A DNA stretch of 7,712 nucleotides from JACQWX01 sp041662295 (GTDB lineage: Bacteria > Elusimicrobiota > Elusimicrobia > UBA1565 > UBA9628): assembly GCA_041662295.1 (NCBI GenBank), contig JBAZSR010000183.1, positions 1 to 7,712 on the forward strand, in the 5' to 3' direction. The notes beneath the pieces are model-generated. The model had not been told where the DNA came from and ran no database searches. It worked only from the letters and a program-made list of their open reading frames with translations. Position numbers and translations under genes: made by a program. Shown one piece after another: positions 1-5,807 of the stretch. Every line of letters starts with the position of its first letter. Positions within the stretch are counted from its first letter, which is position 1.

Positions 1-2868
1 CGCGTCAGGACCCACGAGCACGTTGCCAAGGGCTCCCAGGTAGAGGGACCTGCTCCCGGACGCGCCTATGGGCGCGCCGGTGTAGATCTCGAGGTCCTTG
101 CCCGAGGCGATGAGGGCGGGCTGGGTGTCGTCCAAAGCTGAGAAGAAGAGGAACTCCGTGGCGCTCTCAGCAGCCCCGCCCGCGGTCGTGCCCTGGAGCA
201 TGAGCCCCGGCGCCCATCCGCCTCCATAGGAGGCCCAGTCGATGGCGCTGCCGCCGCTCTTGACGGTGATGTTCCGGGTGAGATACGAGGTCCCGGAGGT
301 GTCGATGTGCATGTTCCCCTTGAGATGGAGGCCGACGCTCGGCTCGCTGGTGCCGATGCCGACCTTGCCGTCCTGCTGGACGCGCAGGAGCTCGGCCGCG
401 TTGTTGGCCTGCACGTTGACCACGGGGTTCGTGGCGTCCGTGGATGTGGACTTGACCACCAGGGTACCGTTGCCGAGACCGATGCCGCCGATGCCCACGC
501 TGCCGAGGGCCGTGATGGAGGAGACGCCCACGGAGGCGCCGCGGATGGTCAGTTGACCGGTCATGGCGTCGCCGGTCCTGCTGACGTAGGAGCCGATGGC
601 CGCGGTCACGGTGGAGAGGTCGATCCTGGAGGTCGCGATGTTGTCCGTGGTGTTCGTCTTGTTGGCCAGGGCCGAGGTCACGGTCGAAAGGTCCACGCCC
701 TCGGGGAGGATGCGCACGCCCGAACCGAACGCCCCTGCCGCGATGTTGCCAGCCGCGACGCCGGACCCGACCTTGGAGCCTGACAGGGTGCCGTCAGCGA
801 GGTCCTCGAGGTCAGCGTCGAGCGTGATATCCGTGCGCGTGTTGCCCAAGTTGTCCGCGGCCGCGATGCCGGCGCCGGTGAAGTTCAGGATGGCCCTCTG
901 CGTGAGCGCGCCTCCCTCGTCCTGGACCGTGGCGTAGCCAGCGCCTGACACGCCGAGCTCGTTCCAGCCGCTGCTGTAGTATCTCAGCTTGCCGGTGGAG
1001 GCGTTGTAGTACATCATGCCGTTAGAGGCTGTCGCTGGGTCAGCGATCAAGCCTGAAGCAAAGGTCAGGGTGCTCAGCCTCAGGCCGAAATCAATTGCGA
1101 CGCTCCCGGAAGAGACGTAAAGCTTCTCTTGAGGGGAGGTGGCGCCGATGCCGATCATGCCATCCTTTATGTTGAAGGTCGAGGCGCCGACCGAGAACGC
1201 GTTGCCGGCAGGGCCCGCGATGGTGATGGTGGAGCCCCACAGGGTCAGAGGACCGGTCATGGAGTCGCCGGCGGCGTTGACGTAGGTCGAGTCATAGCCT
1301 CCTGCGGGAAGGTCGCCGGAAGCAATGGCAGCGGCGGACCAGGCCCCTCCCGCGACCTTGGCAAAGCCTGTCCAGCCTGAGGAGTCCTGGCCAGTGCCGC
1401 CGTACGTGTTGGCCAAGAGGCCGGTCACGACCTTGCCCGCGTCCAAGGTGCTGATGCCCGTGCCCTTGCCCACGAACCCGTCAGCCACGACCGTGCCAGC
1501 GGACATGCTGATGCCGGACGAGAGCTTGAGGGAATAGCCCGAGGCGTCGGAATTGCTCACGGTCAGGGTGGACTGGACCACCACGCTGTCGCCTGAGGCG
1601 GTCAGCCGCACCACAGTGCCGTCGTCGCTCCAGCCTCCGGCAGAGCCGGAGAGGGTGTCGTCCACGTACTTCTTGGAGGCCGCTGCGTCATTGGCAGAGG
1701 GCACGGCAGGCACGCCCCGAACCTCGCCCGTGCCGGAGAGGGTGATGTTGGCATTGGAGGCCATGGTGAGGGCCCCGGCAGCGGTGAAGGCGGACTTGGA
1801 GCCTGCTGAACCGAACTGGGCGGCCCCGGCCACATCAAGGAGTGTCCCCGGGGAGGAGGTGCCAAGTCCCAGGAGCCCGTTCTGCTGGAGCCTGAAGAGC
1901 TCGGTCCCGTTGTTGGCCTGGACATTGACCACCGGGTTCGTCGCGTCCGTGGAAGTGGACCGCACCACCAAGGTGCCGTCTGAAAGGCCGATACCGCCGA
2001 TACCCACGGCTCCCAATGTCGAGAACGAGGACACGCTGATGGATCCGCCCCGCAGGGTCAGCTGGCCGGTCATGGAGTCCCCGCCCTTCAAGACCTTGGA
2101 GCTGTCGCTGATGTTGCTGATAAGGGAGCCGTCCAGGGCAGGGTAGCGGCCGGAACCGTCGAGCTTCACCAGCAGGTTGGCGGCGTTGAAGTCATTGCCC
2201 TGCAGGGTCACGGAGGAGGAGCGCAGGGTCAAGGGCGTGCCTGCGTTGCCGTCACCCGAGAACTGGTTGGCGTTGGAGGTGACTGCTGTCATGCCGGCCG
2301 TGGGACTGACCCATCCGCCGCCGTTGTAGTAGCGCAGGACATTGGCATTGGTGTCGTACCACAGGTCGCCCCCGCTGGCCGAGGACGGCGTGGTCGGCGA
2401 GCTGGCGTAGAGCTTGCCTGAATGGCGCTGGGCATTGAAGGCTAAGGGCGCGGCGTTCAACTCCTCGCGCGGAGACAGGGTCACCCCGTCGATGGAGATC
2501 TCAAGGTGCGGGTTCACGCCCTCCCAGTCGATGGCGGAGGGGTCGATGGTCACGGCGAACACGCCGCGGTTGAAATTGACGCTCTGGCCAGGCGCGGACC
2601 AGATGGCGGCGCCGGTGGTCGACGACGGGTAGATCTTGAAGGCCACTGTGTGACTGCCGGTCAGGGGGATGCCGCTCTTGCGCACGTTGCCTTGGTACGA
2701 CATGCGCCAGTTGGCGGCCAGGGCAGGGGAAGCGCCTGGGAGGAGCGCCAGGCAGAGGGCCAGGCCGAGCGACACCGCGGATCTCAAGTGGCACGGGAAC
2801 CAGGAAAGGATGAAGGACCGCCAACGCTGTCTGGCAGGCCCTCCACAATCGTTACAGTTCAACATCAT
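1..2868 (-). CDS. Secreted phage-tail-fibre-like surface protein, C-terminus beyond window
   Basis: The frame is open without a stop from ATG at 2868 to the left edge: 956 codons, with the 3' end missing. The N-terminus has a long arginine-rich stretch, then a hydrophobic core (about residues 31-43) and a signal-peptide-like end PGASPALA before ANWRMSYQG. Residues about 52-155 resemble the N-terminal module of bacterial fibre proteins (a YQG start, a GVFAVTI strand, then LSPREELNAAPLAFNA). Further on come fibre hallmarks: two 'YYN..GGW/SGW' segments, three GDxMTGxLTL/I modules, a KKYVDD motif near residues 398-404, YGGTGQ, and TVQDEGGALTQRAILNF. The composition is rich in Gly, Ser, Thr and Ala, as in beta-solenoid or trimeric fibres. 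Proteins of this kind often end in an intramolecular chaperone domain, which would lie outside the window. Probable role: a surface fibre or adhesin; the ligand is unknown. It is the last visible gene of the operon, 6 bases after the preceding stop. No virion genes are visible, so I favour a cellular surface protein over a prophage tail. Confidence 0.85.
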   Translation of the reverse strand, partial: MMLNCNDCGGPARQRWRSFILSWFPCHLRSAVSLGLALCLALLPGASPALAANWRMSYQGNVRKSGIPLTGSHTVAFKIYPSSTTGAAIWSAPGQSVNFNRGVFAVTIDPSAIDWEGVNPHLEISIDGVTLSPREELNAAPLAFNAQRHSGKLYASSPTTPSSASGGDLWYDTNANVLRYYNGGGWVSPTAGMTAVTSNANQFSGDGNAGTPLTLRSSSVTLQGNDFNAANLLVKLDGSGRYPALDGSLISNISDSSKVLKGGDSMTGQLTLRGGSISVSSFSTLGAVGIGGIGLSDGTLVVRSTSTDATNPVVNVQANNGTELFRLQQNGLLGLGTSSPGTLLDVAGAAQFGSAGSKSAFTAAGALTMASNANITLSGTGEVRGVPAVPSANDAAASKKYVDDTLSGSAGGWSDDGTVVRLTASGDSVVVQSTLTVSNSDASGYSLKLSSGISMSAGTVVADGFVGKGTGISTLDAGKVVTGLLANTYGGTGQDSSGWTGFAKVAGGAWSAAAIASGDLPAGGYDSTYVNAAGDSMTGPLTLWGSTITIAGPAGNAFSVGASTFNIKDGMIGIGATSPQEKLYVSSGSVAIDFGLRLSTLTFASGLIADPATASNGMMYYNASTGKLRYYSSGWNELGVSGAGYATVQDEGGALTQRAILNFTGAGIAAADNLGNTRTDITLDADLEDLADGTLSGSKVGSGVAAGNIAAGAFGSGVRILPEGVDLSTVTSALANKTNTTDNIATSRIDLSTVTAAIGSYVSRTGDAMTGQLTIRGASVGVSSITALGSVGIGGIGLGNGTLVVKSTSTDATNPVVNVQANNAAELLRVQQDGKVGIGTSEPSVGLHLKGNMHIDTSGTSYLTRNITVKSGGSAIDWASYGGGWAPGLMLQGTTAGGAAESATEFLFFSALDDTQPALIASGKDLEIYTGAPIGASGSRSLYLGALGNVLVGPDA
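340..573 (-). repeat. Fibre module, copy 2 (residues 766-843)
   Basis: Second copy of the 78-residue module (GDAMTGQLTI to GIGTSEP), about 500 residues downstream of copy 1. A shorter, diverged relative starts with GDSMTGPLTLWG at about 1140-1272 and ends in IGIGATSPQEKLYV. The fibre is therefore built from recurring units that each end in a G(I/L)GT/ATS-P turn. Such units are common in tail-fibre-like proteins and probably form repeated shaft segments. Confidence 0.85.
1849..2082 (-). repeat. Fibre module, copy 1 (residues 263-340)
   Basis: This is a 78-residue module running from GDSMTGQLTL to GLGTSSP. It aligns without gaps to the copy at 340-573, with 57 of 78 residues identical by my count. 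It includes the identical core STSTDATNPVVNVQANN. Many synonymous differences separate the two copies at the DNA level, so this is an old or selected protein repeat and not a recent duplication or assembly artefact. Confidence 0.85.
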
Positions 2869-2877
2869 CCCCCCTTA
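2869..2877 (-). promoter_or_regulatory. Ribosome binding site of the fibre gene, overlapping the upstream stop codon
   Basis: Read on the minus strand, the sequence is TAAGGGGGG followed directly by ATGATG. The purine-rich AAGG tract reuses the last bases of the upstream TAA stop. Its distance to the first ATG (2868) is short; the second ATG (2865) has more normal spacing of about 7 bases, so either may be used. A TTG at 2787 would give a more conventional signal peptide but has no comparable ribosome binding site. Confidence 0.5.
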
Positions 2878-4008
2878 CCGGATGATCATCAGCTTGCCTG
2901 TCTTGACGCTGGCCCCTGATTCCACGCGCCAGAGATAGACCCCGCTGACGACGTCCTGCCCTGCCTCGTTCTTCCCGTCCCACTTGAGCTGGGCCGGGAA
3001 CAGCGCCGGCGGGATGGTCATGCTCCTGACCAGCCTGCCGGTGATGGTATAAATCTTGATCGTGCCCACGGAAGGGATATTGGCGAAGGTGATGCCCTTG
3101 TCCAAGGTGCCGTTGGAGGGGTCGCCGGAGTTGGGCGCCCAGGGCACGGGGAATGCGTAGGCCAGGGTCACGTCCTCGTCCTGCGTGGAGATGAGGGCGT
3201 AGACGCTCAGGTGCGGCAGGACGGCCGAGACCCGGTGGTTCAATGTGTCCACTGTGGAGCGGGGCACCTTGACCCAAGCCCCGCGGGACTCGTCGAGCAT
3301 GTAGAGGGCCAAGGTCTTGACGCGGACCGGCGGGAACACGCCGTCGACGAACCCGTCGTTGTCCGCGTCGTCGTAAGCCATGTTCAGGATGGCGGAGTAG
3401 GCGAGGCTCGAGTCCGCGAAAGCGCCGCTCTCGAGCTGGATGTTGAGCTCGGCGATGCCGTTGGGCAGGACGCGCGCCAGCGGGCCTGCTGTGGCGGAGA
3501 GCCTGGAGTTGGCGGCCTGCACGACCAGGGGGTCCACGCGCACGGCCTCGGACATGGGGTCCATGTTGATGTAGAACTCGAAGTCCTCGGCCACGCTCTT
3601 GGCCTGGACCACGACCTCGTGGGCCACGCAATCAGGAGTGATCTCGTTGGTCTGCTCCCACTTGTAGAGCGAGTAGCCCCACAGGGCGGGCATGAGCTTG
3701 GAGCAGGAGTCCCCGCTCAGGGGATACTCGGACTCGATGGACCCCACCCCGCGGTCCGCCATGGAAATGGTCCAGGTGTCGCCGCTGACCTCGGTCTCGG
3801 AGAGCAGGCCGGGCCCGGCCAGGTGCGAGACCATCTCGAAGTCGCCGCCGGACATCTCGGCGTTTGCGGGCCTGACGGACATGAGGCCAAAGGCCAGGAC
3901 AAGGGCCAGGGCCGAGGCCGGGGACAGGGCCGAGGCCGGGGCCAGGCCGAAGCAGGCGGACAGCCGCGCCAGAACCGTGTCGAAGCTGGCGGACAGCCCC
4001 CGGTTCAT
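2875..4008 (-). CDS. Secreted protein with FlgD-like / type IX-style C-terminal domain
   Basis: This 377-residue protein starts with a signal peptide: a long n-region, a hydrophobic core ASALALVLAFGLM, and probable cleavage after PANA at residue 50. The middle part (about 51-284) is beta-rich and of no family I can name. It holds an acidic DDADNDGFVDG loop at 213-223 resembling thrombospondin-type/dockerin calcium loops, then a segment ending HLSVYALI. Residues 285-377 match the FlgD Ig-like/T9SS type A C-terminal domain pattern: TIKIYTITGRLVR, then LKWDGKNEAGQ, SGVYLWRV, and a terminal KTGKLMIIR. In type IX systems such a domain directs cargo through the outer membrane; in other phyla the same fold can be a simple structural domain. 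Its ATG overlaps the stop of the PorV-like gene by 4 bases (ATGA), and the fibre gene follows after 6 bases, so the three are probably translated from one message. The function of the middle region is unknown. Confidence 0.85.
   Translation of the reverse strand: MNRGLSASFDTVLARLSACFGLAPASALSPASALALVLAFGLMSVRPANAEMSGGDFEMVSHLAGPGLLSETEVSGDTWTISMADRGVGSIESEYPLSGDSCSKLMPALWGYSLYKWEQTNEITPDCVAHEVVVQAKSVAEDFEFYINMDPMSEAVRVDPLVVQAANSRLSATAGPLARVLPNGIAELNIQLESGAFADSSLAYSAILNMAYDDADNDGFVDGVFPPVRVKTLALYMLDESRGAWVKVPRSTVDTLNHRVSAVLPHLSVYALISTQDEDVTLAYAFPVPWAPNSGDPSNGTLDKGITFANIPSVGTIKIYTITGRLVRSMTIPPALFPAQLKWDGKNEAGQDVVSGVYLWRVESGASVKTGKLMIIR
3908..3943 (-). repeat. 18-base tandem repeat inside a signal peptide
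   Basis: The 16-base string AGGGCCGAGGCCGGGG (plus strand) occurs at 3908-3923 and again at 3926-3941, giving a period of 18 bases. On the coding strand it encodes the duplicated hexapeptide PASALS/PASALA just before the hydrophobic core of the signal peptide. The unit is a multiple of three, so copy-number change would lengthen or shorten the signal peptide without shifting the frame. Confidence 0.75.
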
Positions 4009-5219
4009 GGCTGGCCTCCCGGAACGGACGGGGTCTGGGCCGGAGCCTGGGTCGCCGAAGCCGCCGGCCTGACCGGCCGCTCCTCAGTGGCCTGCTTGAG
4101 GAGCTCGAGGGCCTGGCGGTTGCCCGGGTCCGTCTCCAGGGCGTGGTTGAACTCCACCGCGGCCTCGTAGATCCGGTTCTGCCGCAGGTAGCGCTTGCCC
4201 TGGTCGATGAAGTCGTCGCTGGTCTTCTCGCGCACGTCCACGGTGCCGCCGAAGCGGTAGCGCAGGCCCATCTGGTGGAAGTCGCCCACCGTGTTGAGCC
4301 CGGTCCAGGCGTACTCGACCATGAGCCGCTTCATGGAGAACCCGACCCCGAGCCTGAGGTCCGGCCCATCGTTCTTGCCGACCAGGGTGCCGGCCCGCAC
4401 CGCGAGCACCCGGCGGATCACGTATTCGAGGCCCGCTCCAACGTAGTGGCTGTCGTCGAGCCTGGCCTGGTAGTCCAGGGCCAAGGTCGCGGGGTCGCCC
4501 CAGGGCTTGCGCTCCCAAGCCAGGCCGAGCGAGACCGTGGCAGGCAGGCCCGCGCGCTCAGCGTCGAACTTCATGCCGGGCCCGATGTTGCGGGCAGCCA
4601 GTCCCAGGCGCAGGCCCTCGGCCCAGTCAGCGCCGGTGCGCTCGAGGCCCGAGACCAGGAGCCCGGCCCCGCAGGACACGGTCTGGCTCTGCGTGCGGTG
4701 CAGGCGCTCGCTGATGTAGGAGCCCACGAAGCCGGCGCTGATCTCGGGCAGGCTCGCGTCCGTGAGGAAGATCCGCTGGCCGTAGGCCGCGCTGATGGCC
4801 AGGTCCTCGGAGTCCACGGACCCGCGGCGCGCGCCATTGGCGTCGTAGGAGTCGAAGGGCCCGATGGCCAGGCGCGTGAAGCTCGCGGCCAGGCCCTTGC
4901 GCACGCCCACGGGGTGCGCGTAGGCAGCGTGCTGAGGGTCCACGCCCTCGGCAAGCCTGGCGTAGGCGAAAGCGGCCTCAGGATACCTCAGCCCGCCCAG
5001 GCCCGCCGGGTTCCAGAACGCGGAGTAGGGCCCGTCAACGGCCGCGGTCTGCGCCTCGCCCATGGCAGCCGCCCTGGGGCCGGCTGCCACGCCGAGGAAC
5101 TCAGCGCCCCTGGAACCCGCGGACCCGGCTGATGCGCTGGAGAGAGGCAGGACGACAAGGATCAGAGCGGAGATGAGCGACGCAGCCGCAGTCTGCCGGA
5201 GCGTCGGCCTTGAGCACAT
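4005..5219 (-). CDS. PorV/PorQ-family outer-membrane barrel with C-terminal TPR extension
   Basis: This 404-residue protein has a clear signal peptide (core SLISALILVVLPLSSASA, cleavage near residue 31). The mature start carries the PorV/PorQ signature: GAEFLGVAAGPRAAAMGEAQTA, followed shortly by SAFWNPAGLGGL. Alternating amphipathic strands continue to GLRYRFG at about residue 324, as expected of a beta-barrel outer-membrane protein. In Bacteroidota, PorV carries type IX cargo to the attachment complex; homologues also occur in Elusimicrobiota and other phyla, where the role is less clear. Residues about 334-380 form one to one-and-a-half TPR-like helical repeats (GKRYLRQNRIYEAAVEFNHAL, then DPGN), followed by a Pro/Ala/Gln-rich tail. 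No good ribosome binding site precedes ATG 5219, but the signal peptide makes this start likely. It is the first gene of the three-gene operon that continues leftward. Confidence 0.88.
   Translation of the reverse strand: MCSRPTLRQTAAASLISALILVVLPLSSASAGSAGSRGAEFLGVAAGPRAAAMGEAQTAAVDGPYSAFWNPAGLGGLRYPEAAFAYARLAEGVDPQHAAYAHPVGVRKGLAASFTRLAIGPFDSYDANGARRGSVDSEDLAISAAYGQRIFLTDASLPEISAGFVGSYISERLHRTQSQTVSCGAGLLVSGLERTGADWAEGLRLGLAARNIGPGMKFDAERAGLPATVSLGLAWERKPWGDPATLALDYQARLDDSHYVGAGLEYVIRRVLAVRAGTLVGKNDGPDLRLGVGFSMKRLMVEYAWTGLNTVGDFHQMGLRYRFGGTVDVREKTSDDFIDQGKRYLRQNRIYEAAVEFNHALETDPGNRQALELLKQATEERPVRPAASATQAPAQTPSVPGGQP
4015..4020 (-). promoter_or_regulatory. Ribosome binding site GGGAGG for the 377-residue protein gene
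   Basis: GGGAGG lies 6 bases before the ATG at 4008, inside the 3' end of the PorV-like gene. Spacing and sequence are near ideal and support both this start and the ATGA overlap. Confidence 0.7.
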
Positions 5220-5317
5220 ATATATTACTTAAGGGATGCATGTTTGGTTTGCGTTTGGAATGTGTTTTTTTTGCGTCTGAAATGAGGGAAAGGGATGAGC
5301 TCCAACGACAAAGCCCC
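5220..5317 (-). promoter_or_regulatory. AT-rich intergenic region, possible promoter of the envelope operon
   Basis: These 98 bases between the antitoxin stop and the PorV-like start are the most AT-rich stretch of the window. They contain a run of eight A on the minus strand, an ATGCAT palindrome, and TAATAT (5227-5222) just before the ATG. TAATAT could be a -10 box, but no matching -35 box lies at normal spacing. If used, it would give an almost leaderless message, which would fit the lack of a ribosome binding site. The operon's promoter is expected here, but its position is not resolved. No terminator hairpin was found. Confidence 0.25.
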
Positions 5318-5578
5318 TCAAAGCGTGATTCGATGTGAAGGGTCGAGCCTTTCCCTGATCCACATCTTGATGATGGCCTGGCGAGACACGTTCATCTTGA
5401 CCGCCTCCTGATCCAGCATCTCGACCATCCAGGAAGGGAAGTCGACATTGACCCGTTGGACGACCGTGGCATTCTTGAGGTCGAGGAAAGCTGAGATATC
5501 CTCCCCCCGGTCGAATTTCCGGTCGAAGGCCGCCGCACTAATCGTTCTGCTCTTCTTGGCTCTGGACATGGTTTTCAT
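5318..5578 (-). CDS. brnA: BrnA-type ribbon-helix-helix antitoxin
   Basis: This 86-residue protein resembles the BrnA/CopG-like antitoxins paired with BrnT toxins. The N-terminal part (about 13-35) has the toxin-binding-type pattern AAAFDRKFDRGEDISAFLDL. Next comes the beta strand VQRVNVDFPSWM, and then two helices MVEMLDQEAVKM and NVSRQAIIKMWIRERLD, the classic ribbon-helix-helix arrangement. Such proteins neutralise their toxin and repress their own promoter as dimers. GGAAAG lies 5 bases before ATG 5578, supporting this start over the second Met at 5569. The gene overlaps the 3' end of the toxin reading frame by 41 bases, as expected for a translationally coupled pair. Base composition is less GC-rich than its neighbours, consistent with acquisition by transfer. 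The antitoxin looks intact although its toxin partner is broken. Confidence 0.85.
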   Translation of the reverse strand: MKTMSRAKKSRTISAAAFDRKFDRGEDISAFLDLKNATVVQRVNVDFPSWMVEMLDQEAVKMNVSRQAIIKMWIRERLDPSHRITL

Positions 5579-5757
5579 AGGCTCTTTCCAATCGGCGATC
5601 CGCTCGGTGGCAACTGATGAGTCTTATCACCTCACCGCGCCTCGTAAAAACGGCGGCATAGCATTTCCCTTCGATCCTCCCCAGAATCAGGCACCGGATC
5701 TCTCCAGCCACATTCTTGGCCGGGATGATGACGTGGGTCGAACTCGAATTGCTCCAT
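5538..5757 (-). pseudogene. brnT: Broken BrnT-family toxin gene
   Basis: Directly upstream of the antitoxin, one minus-strand frame ending in TAG at 5538 encodes HVIIPAKN, then EIRCLILGRIEGKCYAAVFT and RRGEVIRLISCHRA, then ERAYEN. This is the conserved C-terminal part of BrnT (DUF497) RelE-like ribonuclease toxins. The family normally has about 90 residues beginning with a (F/W)(E/D)-FDP-type start and a helix with an HG motif. Here ATG 5757 gives MEQFEFDP in a different frame, after which that frame no longer fits. The helix and following strand (roughly 25 codons) are absent. The simplest reading is an internal deletion with frameshift near 5735. The family's GAC-CC stretches at FDP and before the IPAK motif could have recombined. 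An alternative is expression of a 57-residue remnant from GTG 5711. Loss of the N-terminal half should abolish toxicity; that is inference from the fold, not shown here. The family comparison is from memory. Confidence 0.72.
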
Positions 5758-5765
5758 CCCTCGAT

Positions 5766-5794
5766 AGTATAACAGTTATACCATTCCCGCGCAA
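5766..5794 (-). promoter_or_regulatory. Promoter of the brnTA locus
   Basis: On the minus strand TTGCGC (5794-5789) and TATACT (5771-5766) are separated by exactly 17 bases, a good sigma-70-type -35/-10 pair. The expected start point lies only a few bases before ATG 5757, so the message would have a very short leader. It sits just after the stop of the TPR gene (5808), allowing the toxin-antitoxin locus its own transcription. Confidence 0.55.
5767..5781. promoter_or_regulatory. Candidate BrnA operator: perfect 15-base palindrome
   Basis: GTATAAC-A-GTTATAC is a perfect inverted repeat with 7-base arms around a single central base. It covers most of the -10 box and part of the spacer of the promoter above. 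Ribbon-helix-helix antitoxins bind short palindromes over their own promoters, so this is the obvious autoregulation site. Binding here would block RNA polymerase. Assignment to BrnA is by position and symmetry. Confidence 0.6.
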
Positions 5795-5807
5795 GGGCCC
5801 CGCGGAC

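Noticed and set aside
242..937. Several plus-strand frames opposite the fibre gene
   Set aside because: The minus strand is open for 956 codons with fibre motifs throughout; these are shadows.
1..2868. Fibre gene as part of a prophage
   Set aside because: It has a signal peptide and sits in an operon with outer-membrane proteins; no other phage genes are visible, so a cellular surface protein fits better.
3211..4170. Long plus-strand open frame (319 codons) opposite the secreted protein and barrel genes
   Set aside because: Its Gly/His/Val/Asp-rich composition is what an antisense shadow of a GC-rich gene gives. It has no domain pattern, while the opposite strand has signal peptides and clear domains.
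4143..5132. Long plus-strand open frame (329 codons) opposite the PorV-like gene
   Set aside because: Antisense shadow with low-complexity composition; the PorV signature is on the minus strand.
5261..5275. Run of eight T on the plus strand as a terminator
   Set aside because: There is no plus-strand gene upstream and no GC-rich hairpin before it; on the transcribed minus strand it is a run of A.
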